From contig NC_039359.1 in assembly GCF_003573695.1 (NCBI RefSeq), positions 139,463,939 through 139,527,938 on the forward strand: 64,000 bases of DNA, written 5' to 3'. This document shows positions 11,050 through 22,064 of this stretch, one piece after another. Positions within the stretch are counted from its first letter, which is position 1. Every line of letters begins with the position of its first letter. Both the position numbers and the translations under genes were made by a program. The notes under the pieces are model-generated. The model was given only the letters and a program-made list of their open reading frames with translations, ran no database searches and was not told the DNA's origin. Origin of the DNA: Papaver somniferum (taxonomy: Eukaryota > Streptophyta > Magnoliopsida > Ranunculales > Papaveraceae).

Positions 11050-11680
11050 TGTTAGAGCACTGCTCGGTCGAACTCGCAAGCATTGCTATCTCAAGCTTGT
11101 TTGTCAAGTTTAGTTGCCAAAACTATAAGTCTTGATTTCTAGTCTACTTATAGTTAAGTCTTGGATTAGAATAGTAAGTGTAGTTGAGCTTTAGACTCCA
11201 CGGCGTTCATCGAATGAAAACGAAGAACTACTCAAGGGAACTTGTGGAACTTCATCAACAAAAGGTATGTGGAGACTTAAACTTATCTATCACTCAAAAG
11301 TCTATATATTTTATCTCCTATTTTGAGACAAAAGTCGTATTGCTATATAGACTTCAAATATACACATTTGCTATTTCGAGTTGAGTTTAACTCACTTATC
11401 TATTTCTCAAAATATGTGTTGGTAAGCTTTCGCTTTAACCAAGTTCATCTTTACTCTTGAAGAAAGTCATATTGATTATTTCATAACTTGAAAATCGCTT
11501 TGATGTTAATAGTTTGTGGATAACAACTATTGTCATCCTCTAAGAAAGTTTCAATGATTGAAATGAGAGTTTAGAACAAGTAACCATGTTTAAATATAAA
11601 CATAGTGTGTATTCACATTTGTGTAAAATTCAAAACCGGGAACCTAAGTATTGGTTGGTTGTTGGAAGTCTGGAACCTAG

Positions 11681-11830
11681 GTATGCGTACCTGTACGCGT
11701 ACTGGCGGAAGTTTAGGTTCCATGAATTTCTGCTGGAATTTGGAAGTGTGAATTGGTATGTGTACCCGTATGCGTACTGGAGTAACCAAACTCGGTCCGG
11801 CTACTTAGGTATGCGTACCCGTTTGCATAC
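11681..11830. repeat. Iterated GTATGCGTAC palindromes (5' LTR copy)
   Basis: Three 22-bp units lie at 11681-11702, 11757-11778 and 11809-11830, each a GTATGCGTAC-like arm, a two-base centre and an inverted arm. The third is partly decayed (TTTGCATAC). The spacing and spacer text match those at 20289-20438. Confidence 0.9.
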
Positions 11831-12308
11831 TTAAGTAGGTTACTTTGTAAAATCGGTTTGTTCATGAACTAAAACATTTATATAATAAGGAATGCAATCT
11901 TTTGCAAACCGTTGCTATGATGTTCATGAATTGATTCGAGTGAATCAAAATTGATTTTGCTTCAATTGTGTCTTGTATACTTCTATGAGATCTAAGCAAT
12001 TGAACAACTCTCTAACTAGTTTCATTTGAGTCATTTGAACTTGTTATGGTAAAGATGAATAAGGTTGATATGAATGTGATCATATGGATAACCATTGGTT
12101 AACTATTGTTGAACCGACAAAGTATACATGTTTAGGTACGGTTACTCAAACCTAAATGAAGGTACATTTCATTTGTGTATAACAAGCTAAGTTCGATCTA
12201 ACGGTTGAAAGATATTAGCTTGAATATAATCAGGTTTTTCATTTAACGGTGAATATTGAATGCTTTGTTACCAAGGTAACTTAGATTGCAAACCCTGATT
12301 TGAAATCT

Positions 12309-12318
12309 ATATAAAAGA
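12309..12318 (+). promoter_or_regulatory. TATA box of copia 5' LTR
   Basis: The sequence is CTATATAAAAGAGAAC. It lies about 1.26 kb into the LTR and 0.5 kb downstream of the palindrome array, at the same relative place in every LTR of the superfamily (for example near 1685 on the minus strand). It would set the U3/R boundary about 30 bp downstream. Confidence 0.7.
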
Positions 12319-13432
12319 GAACTCTAGCAACTGGGAAACCTAATCCCCATACCTCCTGTGTGATACTAGTTGCATAAGCTATAGTCGATTCTCCTTTAAA
12401 TTTAGGTTTTTCACGAAACCCTGTAGGTTAACGACTTAAAGACTTCATTGGGATTGTGAAGCTAGACCCAACTATTTTTTGTAGTTGCATGTTCTGATCT
12501 TGCTGTTTTCTATTATGATTGAGTACTATCTTCTTTAAGATTTGCTCGATATTTTATCTTTGATAGGCAAGATTGAAAAGTAGTCACAAACACCTTCGTC
12601 TCATCGTTTGTGATTCCACAATATCTTGTTTCATTAATCGATTAAGATTATTGTAAAGTGATTGATATTACTAGGCTGTTCTTCGGTAATATAAGTCCGG
12701 TTTATCAATTGGTTCATGTTCACCTTGATTTATCAAAAGACGGAACAAAACTCGTAGGTATTTCTGTGGGAGACATATTTATCTATTCGATAGACTTTTT
12801 TGTGTGATACAGATTTGTTTATCAAGTCTTCGACTTTGGGTCGTAGCAACTCTTAGTTTTGGGTGAGATCATCCAAGGGAATCAAGTGCGCAGAATCCGA
12901 CTTGGTTCTTGAGGCGTAAGGAACGACTGTACCTTGATCAGTGTGAGATTGATTAGGGCTCAACTACATTCTAGTCCGAAGTTAACTTGGAGTAGGCTAG
13001 TGTCTGTAGCGGATTAATATAGTGTGGTATTCAAATCTGGACTAAATCCCGAGGTTTTTCTGCATTTGCGGTTTCCTCGTTAACAAAACTTCTGATGTAT
13101 GTGTTATTTCTTTTACGCATTATATTTTGTTAAATAATTGAAATATCACAGGTTGTGCGTTGAATTGATCAAGTGGTAAATCCAACCTTTGGTTGTTGAT
13201 TGAAATTGATTGATCCTTAAACATTGGTCTTTGGTACCGTTCAAGTTATTTCTCTTATATTCAATCAGGCTCGCAAATTCCTATTTGTTTGATTGCGGAT
13301 TGAATTGATAAATTGAGATATAACTCTTTGATATACTTTTTCTTAAGATTGAGTGAAAGTATATTGGAGTTAGTCCATACAGATTGCTAAGCGAAATATT
13401 GGGTGAGGTTGTTAGACCCTCGCCTTTTCAAT

Positions 13433-13444
13433 TGGTATCCGAGC
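13433..13444 (+). other. Primer-binding site, one mismatch
   Basis: TGGTATCCGAGC follows the LTR after AT. It differs from the TGGTATCAGAGC consensus at one position, which may be decay after insertion. Confidence 0.85.
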
Positions 13445-13496
13445 AGGCAAACACGTTTAAGACCTCATAAGTCTGTGTTTGTAGAGATCTGACTCT

Positions 13497-14594
13497 ATGG
13501 ACATAAGTGTTATCTCAATAAACGTACCACCAGTCTTTGATGGCTCTAATTACTTATGGTGGAAAATTGCGTTGCGTGCCTTTCTTCAAGCGAGTGATTT
13601 TCAATCATGGGTTTACGTTGTTAATGGCTATATTCCTCTGGTTGTTACAATAGGCACTGTAACTGTTCTAAAGGATATTGGTGATTATGATGCTGCTGAG
13701 ATTCTTGCTGCAAAACAAAATTTTGACGGGTTAAATGCTATCATCCATGCCATTACCCCAGATCTTCAGCATCATGTGACTACGTGCACTCGGTCTAAAG
13801 ATGCTTGGGATATCTTAGAAACCATATTTGAAGGGAATACCTATGAAAAGGAAGCTAGGCTTCAAAACCTAAATTATGATTGGGAAAACCTTCATATGGC
13901 AGATGAAGATTCATTTGATGAGTTCAATTACAAAGTGTCTGAAATTGTTAATGCATCTTTTGCATTGGGTAAGACTATTCCTGAAAAGGACATTGTAATG
14001 AAGATTCTCAGATCGCTGCCATCTAGATATGATTATAAGAAACACGCCATCGTTGAAGGAAATAACCTTGATACTCTTTCCAGAAATACTCTTGTCGGAG
14101 AGCTAAAGATTTTCGATCTTGAACTTTGTCAAATAGAAAAACATCACTTGCTAGTCAACTCTGTTCCTACATCTGATAAAAAGTCTCGACATCCTAAATT
14201 GCTTGATTCAAGAGATGATAATTACTTTTATTCTACTCTTTCACTATTTATACAACAATTAAAGAAGACTCTGAGACAGAGTAAAAGAAAGTCTCAAAAG
14301 AAAGATAAGTCAGTCAAAAAAAGGGATATAAAAGTTCAGAAAAACAATGATAATGAAACTTGTTCCAAGTGTTATAGAAGTGTCCATGATACTTCCAAAA
14401 GTTATGATGGGAAGTTTAGTGAGTTAACTAAAGCATGGATGGCTACTCTTGACTATTGTCCTGAGGAAATATATGTGAAGGTTCTCTTAACTTCCTTGCT
14501 GATAATCACACTTTTCCTCCTAACAGTCCTGATTATTCGAAGATTTACAATCTTACTTCTCCAGAATAGTTTCAACTGGAAAAAGAAGCCTTAA
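13497..14594 (+). CDS. gag: Copia gag polyprotein (frameshifted near its end)
   Basis: This is the structural gag protein of the copia element, which would form cytoplasmic particles. The 365-residue frame starts with an ATG 52 bases after the primer site. The plant copia gag fold (UBN2/DUF4219 type) is clear: PPVFDGSNYLWWKIALRAFL at residues 11-30 and a later SKDAWDILETIFEG motif. A basic stretch follows (about residues 255-285), then a zinc-knuckle-like CSKCYRSVHDTSKS near residue 289 whose last Cys is replaced by Ser, then AWMATLDY, matching the usual KAxxATW region. After about 14478 the reading frame is shifted: the coiled-coil continuation is found in another frame, so the last 30 or so hydrophobic residues of this ORF are out-of-frame noise. 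Confidence 0.85.
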   Translation: MDISVISINVPPVFDGSNYLWWKIALRAFLQASDFQSWVYVVNGYIPLVVTIGTVTVLKDIGDYDAAEILAAKQNFDGLNAIIHAITPDLQHHVTTCTRSKDAWDILETIFEGNTYEKEARLQNLNYDWENLHMADEDSFDEFNYKVSEIVNASFALGKTIPEKDIVMKILRSLPSRYDYKKHAIVEGNNLDTLSRNTLVGELKIFDLELCQIEKHHLLVNSVPTSDKKSRHPKLLDSRDDNYFYSTLSLFIQQLKKTLRQSKRKSQKKDKSVKKRDIKVQKNNDNETCSKCYRSVHDTSKSYDGKFSELTKAWMATLDYCPEEIYVKVLLTSLLIITLFLLTVLIIRRFTILLLQNSFNWKKKP

Positions 14595-15118
14595 TTAAAA
14601 GGATTGTTAATCTGGAATGTCAACTTCTTAGTTTAAGACAAGAAATTGCTTCCTTCCGCAATTATAATCCTACTATGATACGTCGAACCTCTTCGATCAA
14701 CTCTTCTAGGCATTATCAGCAGGTTACTCCTAAATCTATATCATTCTCAATTGACAAAAAGAATGATATATAAAAGTACAAGGGCATACCAAATAATTTG
14801 GTTTTCTTCTGTGAAAATCAGGATCATCTAGATACAGTGTGCACAAGGTATCAAGAAATTCCCTCATCTGTTAAACCTTGCTTTCAGAAGATGAAAAAGA
14901 AATCTTCTAAGAAAACTTCCCTTTCAAAAGAGATTTCCAAAGTCATTCATAGTTTACGAAAATCAACTAACAAGGTATTCAAAACTGTACTGAAAAAGAA
15001 TGATGCACATAACTCTTCCTTCATGAAGACAAAACAGAAACAAGGAATAACAAATATTTCTTCCTCTCATAAGAAACCTCCCAGTCCTACCTTGGATTGG
15101 AGAAATTACAATTTGTAA
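14480..15118 (+). pseudogene. Gag C-terminal part: coiled coil and second zinc knuckle
   Basis: Downstream of the frameshift, the frame containing SPDYSKIYNLTSPE continues through one TAG into a heptad helix (KRIVNLECQLLSLRQEI), then another stop. It then enters a Lys/Ser-rich open frame from 14774 to 15118. That frame holds VFFCENQDHLDTVC, which fits C-X2-C-X4-H-X4-C except that the first Cys is Val. Coiled coils beside zinc knuckles are typical of long plant copia gags. With two or more stops and both knuckles lacking a ligand, this gag is unlikely to be functional. Confidence 0.6.
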
Positions 15119-15393
15119 TAAGGTTTAAGAAGGTTCTTGTTATTCTCTCTATTAGACAAGAACCATAATCTTCAAGAGGGTTTTGAAGAACCATTTTGTT
15201 TTTCCAGTTTGTTTCTGTTCGTTTTGTAGGTTTTTTTGATCCTTGAGCTAAGAATCGTTTCTGTACATGAACGACTTTTCCCAGTAAGAATTTTTCTTGG
15301 GATAACCAATTTCTGTTAGGGTTTTGGTCAAAGGTCTTTTTGGAAATTTATCCCCTTTCTTCCTTATTTTTAAGATGAAGATTTCTCCTAAAT

Positions 15394-15750
15394 GTGAGCA
15401 TTTCATTTATCTCTTCCATCATGTCTTCATCAAGTCTTTCTATCAAAGAAAGTGATGTCTGGACTGTTCTTTTTCCTTCTAAGAAGATTCGCTTTGATTC
15501 TTCTGATAGTGATATGTGCTCTGACAAACGTGATTCCTCCCTTGATGGGAATCCCTTTGTCTGTCCTTTTGATAAGCTCTCTTTAACCATGAATCTCGTC
15601 TTGGAACAAGTCAGTGCCCTTAAAAGTGAACTTGAATCTTCTTCCAAAAGACTAGAAGAAAAGATGGATAACCTTGAATCCTGGATTGATCTAATCGAAG
15701 ATGAGCTTGATGAATATATGGAATATGAGAAGAGTATTCAAAGTAAGTGA
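15394..15750 (+). CDS. Small Ser-rich coiled-coil ORF of the copia element
   Basis: This 118-residue frame lies between gag and the polypurine tracts, where pol would normally be. It has a Ser-rich N-terminus with an acidic patch (DSSDSDMCSD). From about residue 65 it has a long amphipathic helix (LVLEQVSALKSELESSSKRL, then EKMDNLESWIDLIEDELDEY). I recognise no enzyme motif. It resembles in style the coiled-coil ORF at 154-447 and may be a displaced gag tail or an accessory protein of this non-autonomous lineage. The likely start is the ATG at 15421, beginning MSSSSLSIKESD. Confidence 0.4.
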   Translation: MSISFISSIMSSSSLSIKESDVWTVLFPSKKIRFDSSDSDMCSDKRDSSLDGNPFVCPFDKLSLTMNLVLEQVSALKSELESSSKRLEEKMDNLESWIDLIEDELDEYMEYEKSIQSK

Positions 15751-16478
15751 AATGTTTCATGGGAGTTGGTTATTTTTAATAAATGTCTAGGAAACTTCTT
15801 ATGAGAATTTATTCTTGTGTTTTAAGAAGGATAACTAGGGTTTGGAATAGCAATTCTTGTGAGTACACAGCTATTTCCAATGATTTTCATCTTGCAATGT
15901 TTTAAGATTTAATTATTTAAATTCTAAAGTTTATTTGGAAGATGATTTTGCAGTATTAATCTTTATGGTTTTATATATTGCAACTTGTTATGGGATATGT
16001 GTGTTTGCGTCCGCGAACTATGATTGTCTCATACATAGCCAAAAGTTAAGTCTTTCATATGTCTTTATGCAAATATTGATAAAAAAATTGAATGAACTTT
16101 TGACATACAAAAGTTAAGCCTATTATGTCATTATGCAAATATTGATGGAAGATAGGATGAACTTTTGTTTACAAAGATTAAGTCTACTATATGTCTCTAT
16201 GCAAATAGTGATGAAAAATATAATGAATCTTTTAATATTCCGCAGTATTGGTCTTTCCCTGATCCACATCTTTGTGTAAATACTGTGCGGCTCCGTAAGT
16301 TTTCTTATGTGAGCATTTTCGATTAAATTAATCATAGGTTCTCTTGTGGTTAATTTAATTGAGTTTTTTTTTATACAAAATTCACGTTTCATGAGATTTG
16401 TTAATGTCCAAAGAAATCCTTCTTTTCTTGTAAAAGCAAGGTCGCTCTTGTTGTTCCTTTAGGAATGACATTTTATGT

Positions 16479-16509
<31 letters not shown>

Positions 16510-17159
16510 GGGTAGTTCTTAATTAAACTTGTGCTTAATTTCCAAATCTTTGTGGGGAGTGCGGCTGTGGAATATTGTAGGAGTTATCTTGTATCTTTAT
16601 AAACTCCTTGATGAATGCACTTAGTTTCGGCTATATGATTGCATCTAAACAAAGTTGATATGTTGTTCTCTTTTGGTCATGAAGTATCTCTATGGAAATT
16701 TCATTAGGATCCCACTAGTTTTTGTACCTTTGCCAATTTTATTGACAAAAAGGGGGAGAATTAATGTGTAGTTCACACTACAAATACATATGGTTTACGA
16801 ATCATTATGTAAGGGGGAGTGGTTTTCATGTGAGATGATGTATTGACTAAGGGGGAGTGATACATATCACCAAAGTATTGTTGTCGAAGTTGTGATTCAA
16901 TTGAACTTTGATGCTGTGTAATAATACTATGACACTGTGTAACAATGATTGAGAGCTACTGTTTTCTCATTGTTATAGCTACGGATCTTTAATAACGATG
17001 ATGCTGAGTTGAACAAATTTTGAATTATTGGAGTACTTGGAAGTGACGAAGATTTCGAGTAATGTTGAAGAACCAAGGAGATCAAGCATTTGGATGAGAA
17101 GGTACAAAGTTTATTTATTTTGTATTCCATATATATTGATAGTTTTGTCCCTAAAATTG
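15751..17159 (+). mobile_element. Copia 3' untranslated interior with serial polypurine tracts
   Basis: No coding sequence is visible. There are tandem echoes of an ATGTCTxTATGCAAATA..GATG block at about 16040-16210. AAAAAGGGGGAGAA at 16746-16759, AAGGGGGAG at 16811-16819 and AAGGGGGAG at 16849-16857 repeat the polypurine-tract motif before the functional copy at 17160. Confidence 0.75.
16475..16512. repeat. (TG)n followed by a run of 20 G
   Basis: Nine TG units pass directly into 20 consecutive G residues inside the copia interior. Long G homopolymers are rare in plant DNA and are prone to sequencing or assembly length error, so the exact count may be unreliable. Confidence 0.9.
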
Positions 17160-17173
17160 ACAAAGCGGGAGAT
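17160..17173 (+). other. Polypurine tract before the 3' LTR
   Basis: ACAAAGCGGGAGAT abuts the TG that starts the 3' LTR. It would prime plus-strand DNA synthesis. One C interrupts the G run compared with the minus-strand copy at 4535-4549. Confidence 0.8.
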
Positions 17174-17808
17174 TGTTAGAGAACTGCTCGGTCGAACTCG
17201 CAAACGTTGCTATCTCAAGCTTTTGTCAAGTTTAGTTGCCAAAACTATAAGTTTTGATTTCTAGTCTACTTATAGCTAAGTCTCGGATTAGGATAGTAAG
17301 TGTAGTTGAGCTTTAGACTCCACGACGTTCATCGAATGAAGACGAAAAACTACTCAAGGGAACTTTTGGAACTTCATCAACAAAAGTTATGTGGAGACTT
17401 GAACTTATCTATCACTCAAAACTCTATCTATTATATCTCCTATTTTGAGACAAAAGTCGTATTGGTATATAGACTTCAATTATACACATTTGCTATTTCG
17501 AGCTGAGTTTAACTCACTTATCTATTTCTCGAAATATGTGTTGGTAAGATTTCGCTTTAATCAAGTTCATCTTTACTCTTGACGAAAGTCATATTGATTA
17601 TTTCAATAACTTGAAAATCTCTTTGATGCTAATAGTTTGTAGATAACGACTATTGTCATCCACTAAGAAAGTTTAAATGATTGAAATGAGAGTTTGGAAC
17701 AAGTAACCATGTTTGGATATAAACATAGCATGTATTCACATTTGTGTAAAATCCAAAACCGGGAACCTAAGTATTGGTTGGTTGTTGGAAGTCCGGAACC
17801 TAGGTATG
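17174..17808 (+). mobile_element. 3' LTR of copia element, part 1
   Basis: It is collinear with the first 630 bp of the 5' LTR and stops inside the first palindrome, right after GTATG. There the solo LTR (17809-20288) has inserted. Confidence 0.93.
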
Positions 17809-20288
17809 TGGGTCGCGTCGTCTGCGCACCAAATTAATTACTTCTTTCCACACAATTAACTGGTAATATAATGGCAAGGAGTTCGTTCCCACGAAGAGCA
17901 GGGAGTTTCTAGTTGTTTAAAAAGTAACTGGAAGGGGATTTTTAGATTTTAATCAAACTAACTAATAAAACGAAAATAATAAATATTGGTCTAAATTAAT
18001 AAGGAGAGAGATGATTAGGAAATCATTCGCCGTCACTGAACCGAAGCCTAATTAAATGCAAATTTATTTCTTGTTGAACTTATATTGTTACCAACCGTAG
18101 AATAGCAATAAGCTCTGCTATCCCCCGGATTCCTACTGCCACTGGATACGGAAGCGCTCTACTACCAGATTCTATCAAACCAACCCACCAAGAATAAGCT
18201 CTCAAGGTGTAAATTATTCGAATGCTTTACACTCTGTGAATCAGATTGATCCCAGCATCAGACACATAAGCTCGGTCTGCTTACTAGTGTTATCTTTACG
18301 CACAATAACAAAATCCATCTGTCAGCTCTTGCGATTTACTACTGTGTAAAGAGTTAATGTGACAATTACACGTATCACATAACCCTAAACTAGTAGAAGA
18401 AATATTGATTGGTTAATTTAATTGATCATTTTAAATAACCCCTCAATATTCTTAGACAATAAAAATAATAAAAATAATCAATAATATAATAAAACTTGAA
18501 ATAAACGTGGTTAAAGAAAATATCGTTTCATGGTTGAGGAATTTGAAATCATCCCAACCAATTAAAGGTTAGCTACTCATAATTAAACAAATTCGTAATG
18601 TGAAAGGATATCGGATATCCTAGCCGCCTCTTTCTTCCTTCGCGTGCAGACCGCTTCACGAAAATCCCGCAATCGACAACTGTACGAAGTCAGAGACAGA
18701 AGTTGCTTGTGCTGGTAAAGTAAATACTTCTGCTACAATGTAACATGGAGCAGCTTAATAAGATGTAAATTCTTTCTTATTGGACCAAAATATATCGGGA
18801 CCCGTGTAGATTGAAGTGTCTTCTTCTGGTGCTAGCTATACTTCCAACTTGATGATCCTCACTACGCCAGATTACCACTTTCAAAAGCTGCCAACTGAGA
18901 GAAGTCAGGGCTTGTCTCTTCCGGTCAGCTCCACCACACTTCTTCCCATTCTTTCCCTGCAAATGATGTCAGCAGCAACAGTAACAAATTATCTTTCCTT
19001 CCATGATCATCAACCCGAGCTCCATCATCTTAAAGCTTGTTCTTGCAACTCCAGCAAACCACAGTGAGGCTCTGTTCCATGTCTCTTCTCCATGAACACT
19101 CCATTATCACCAATCAAACAGCATCATCGTGATCATCACGAACTTCTCCATTACTGCCATCGTCCATAGCTCCGAGCTTCGTTCTAGTGCCCAACCATCT
19201 CTGCAATCACCAGCTCCTCAAACTCGATCACCATCACCGAGCCATCTTCATTCCCTGTCTTCCCATTGAACACGTCCTTCCTCGTTCACAGCTCCATGCC
19301 GTCTCCGATCATTCTTCTTATCACTGCCAATGGCAGCAATCTCCTCTTTCATCTCTTCCTGTCGAGCACAGACCTTGCTCGTCCATGGCAGCACCTTCCA
19401 GTTCATCTCTCGGTGATGGCAGCAAAAACCCGTTTAATATATTCCCGTCTCGTACTCGAACCCATCACCAAGCTCCTTGCTCTAAACCCATTGCTGAGCT
19501 CCGTCATGCTAGCAAACCAAGCTCGAATGCAACCATATCTTTACTGACTTCGTAGGCCTGCAATCTTCTTCATCTCCAAGCTAGGATAATGACAACAACC
19601 AATAATTCACTTACAAATTTGAGTATGATTTGATTAATCGAAATCAGGACAATACCCATTCTTTCTATCGTCCCCAGGAACCTAGTGATGTATGTAAGAG
19701 TCCGAAATACCTTCTTCTGAATTCCATCGAAATCATGATCATCATGATGACCACCATTAAGAACTGCTCATGATCTTCATGTTCATATTAGAGAAGAAGA
19801 AGAGGTGCCCTGAGTAATGAAGGCGGGTGCGTTCATCAGATTCTGAATTCCTGCTTCCCCCTTGTAAAAGACCGAACTGCCTTTAGCAGTTCCTTGGAAA
19901 GTGTCAGCCCCTTAACATGAGGTGCCCCTTAACGAATAGTGAGGGTACCAATAGCCCTTTTAGCCTTCTAAGTTCTTGTATTGCTCATAACTTCTTCGTA
20001 CGAACTCCGAATGACTCTGTTCTTTCGCCATTGCTTTTGTATTCTCGTCCTCTACAAAATGAAAAGTAGAAATCTTGTACTTGACTGAGTTCCAATTGGT
20101 CTTTGACCATTCCTTACTTGTAGCTAGCTTCTTTTATTGCACAACTAAGCGCAAATTCACTTCTTTTTGGATGATTTACCTAACATAACACAAATAAGAG
20201 AAAACAAGCGTAATATATAATAATTTGCAAGAAAACCAACAAATACTAGCATGGAATTGACACCATATATAGAAATATGCACTTATCA
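17809..20288 (-). mobile_element. Gypsy/Tat-like solo LTR (2480 bp)
   Basis: It has TG...CA ends (minus strand TGATAAGTGCATATTT ... GACGCGACCCA) and a perfect target duplication GTATG at 17804-17808 and 20289-20293. There is no internal region, so it arose by recombination between two LTRs. Its U5 end (plus strand TGGGTCGCGTCGTCTGCGC) resembles the U5 end of the gypsy element at 34623 (TGATCGCTGTCGTAAGCG). The CT-rich middle (18800-19560) gives chance open frames rich in Ser, Pro and His, as in other LTRs of this group. Confidence 0.92.
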
Positions 20289-20293
20289 GTATG

Positions 20294-22059
20294 CGTACTC
20301 GTACGCGTACTGGCGGAAGTTTGGGTTCCATGAATTTCTGCTGGAATTTGGAAGTGTGAATTGGTATGCGTACCCGTACGCGTACTGGCGTAACCAAACT
20401 CGGTCCGGCTACTTAGGTATGCGTACCCGTTTGCATATTTAAGTAGGTTACTTTCTAAAATCGGTTTGTTCATGAACTAAAACATTTATATATTAAGGAA
20501 TGTAGTCATTTGCAAACCGTGGCTGTGATGTTCATGAATTGATTCGAGTGAATCAAGATTGATTTTGCTTCAATTGTGTCTTGCATACTTCTATGAGATC
20601 TAAGCAATTGAACAACTATCTAACTAGTTTCATCTGAGTCATTTGAACTAGTTATGGTAAAGATGAATAAGGTTGATATGAAAGTGCTCATATGGCTAAC
20701 CATTGGTTAACTATTGTTGAACCGACTAAGTGTACATGTTTAGGTACGGTTACTCAAACCTAAATGAAGGTACATTTAATTTGTGTATAACAAGATAAGT
20801 TCGATCTAACGGTTGAAAGATATTAGCTTGAATTAATCTAATCAGGTTTTCATCTAACGGTGAATATTGAATGCTTTGTTACCAAGGTAACTTAGATTGC
20901 AAACCCTGATTTGAAATATATATAAAAGAGAACTCTAGCAACTGGGAAACCTAATCCCCACACCTCTTGTGTGATACTAGTTGCATAAGCTAGAGTCGAT
21001 TCTCCTTTAACCTTAGATTTTTCACGAAACCCTGTAGGTTAACGACTTAAAGACTTCATTGGGATTGTGAATCCATACCCAGCTATTTTCTCTGTAGTTG
21101 CGTGTTTTTATCTTGTTGTTTTCTATTGTGATTGAGTACTATCTTCTTTAAGATTTGCTCGAGATTTTATCTCCGATAGGCAAGATTGAAAAGTAGTCGC
21201 AAACACCTTCGTCTCATCGTTTGTGATTCCACAATATCTTGTTTTGTTTATCGATTAAGATTATTGGGAGGTGATTGATATTACTAGGTTTTTCTTCGGG
21301 AATATAAGTTTGGTTTATCAATTGGTTCCTGTTCACCTTGATTTATCAAAAGACAGAAGAAAACTCGTAGGTATTTCTGTGGGAGACAGATTTATCTATT
21401 CAATAGACTTTTCTGTGTGATACAAATTTGTTTATCAAGTCTTCGACTTTGGGTCGTAGCAACTCTTAGTTGTGGGTGAGATCAGCTAAGGGAATGAAGT
21501 GCGCAGAATCCGGCGTGGTTCTTGAGGCGTAAGGAACGCAACTGTACCTTGATCAATGTGAGATTGATTAGGGATCCAGTCCGAAGTTAACTTGAAGTAT
21601 TCTAGTGTCTGTAGTGGCTTAATACAGTGTGGTGTTCAAATCTGGACTAGGTCCCGGGGTTTTTCTGCATTTGCGGTTTCCTCGTTAACAAAACTTTTGG
21701 TATCTGTGTTATTTCTTTTCCGCATTATATTTTGTTATATAATCGAAATATCATAGGTTGTGCGTTGAATCAATCAAGTGGTAAATCCAACCTTTGGTTA
21801 TTGATTGAAATTGATTGATCCTTGAACATTGGTCTTTGGTACCGTTCAAGTTATTTCTCTAATATTCAATCAGGCTCGCAAATTCCTATTTGTTTGATTG
21901 CGGATTTAATTGAGGAATTGAGATATAACTCTTTGATATACTTTTTTCTTAAGATTGAGTCTGACTGTCTAGTTGATTCTCTTGAAAGTATATTGGAGTT
22001 AGTCCATACAGATTGCTAAGCGAAATATTGGGTGAGGTTGTTAGACCCCCGCTTCGTCA
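20294..22059 (+). mobile_element. 3' LTR of copia element, part 2
   Basis: It resumes the first palindrome (CGTACTCGTACGCGTAC) and continues collinearly with the 5' LTR through the TATA region near 20917 and U5. It ends CCCGCTTCGTCA, followed by the second AACTC. The LTR end TTCGTCA replaces the usual CTTTTCA. Confidence 0.93.
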
Positions 22060-22064
22060 AACTC

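Larger units (their letters stand above)
11050..13430 (+). mobile_element. 5' LTR of the non-autonomous copia element
   Basis: It starts TGTTAGAGCACTGCTCGG and ends CGCCTTTTCA just before the primer-binding site. The palindrome array is at 11681-11830, the TATA box at about 12309, and U5 contains the CGAGGTTTTTCTGCATTTGC block. It is very similar to the LTR at 555-3060, so both belong to one subfamily. Confidence 0.93.
11050..22059 (+). mobile_element. Non-autonomous Ty1/copia element (Sirevirus-like), complete
   Basis: This element has both LTRs (5' 2381 bp; 3' 2401 bp once the solo LTR inside it is removed), a primer-binding site, serial polypurine tracts and a perfect target duplication AACTC (11045-11049, 22060-22064). 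The 3.74-kb interior encodes only gag-type material and a coiled-coil ORF. Protease, integrase, reverse transcriptase and RNase H are all absent, so it would need enzymes from an autonomous relative. Serial polypurine tracts, LTR palindromes and the initiator-Met primer site suggest the Sirevirus lineage, which is inferred rather than proven without a polymerase. Confidence 0.93.

Noticed and set aside
11586..11834. Frames reading YAYPYAYW-type repeats as a peptide gene
   Set aside because: They are direct translation of the GTATGCGTAC palindrome array and appear on both strands in all LTR copies (2092, 20251).
18816..19555. Overlapping plus-strand frames of 83-122 codons
   Set aside because: They are inside a solo LTR with TSD and a CT-rich bias. 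Two different frames are open at once and neither resembles a protein family.
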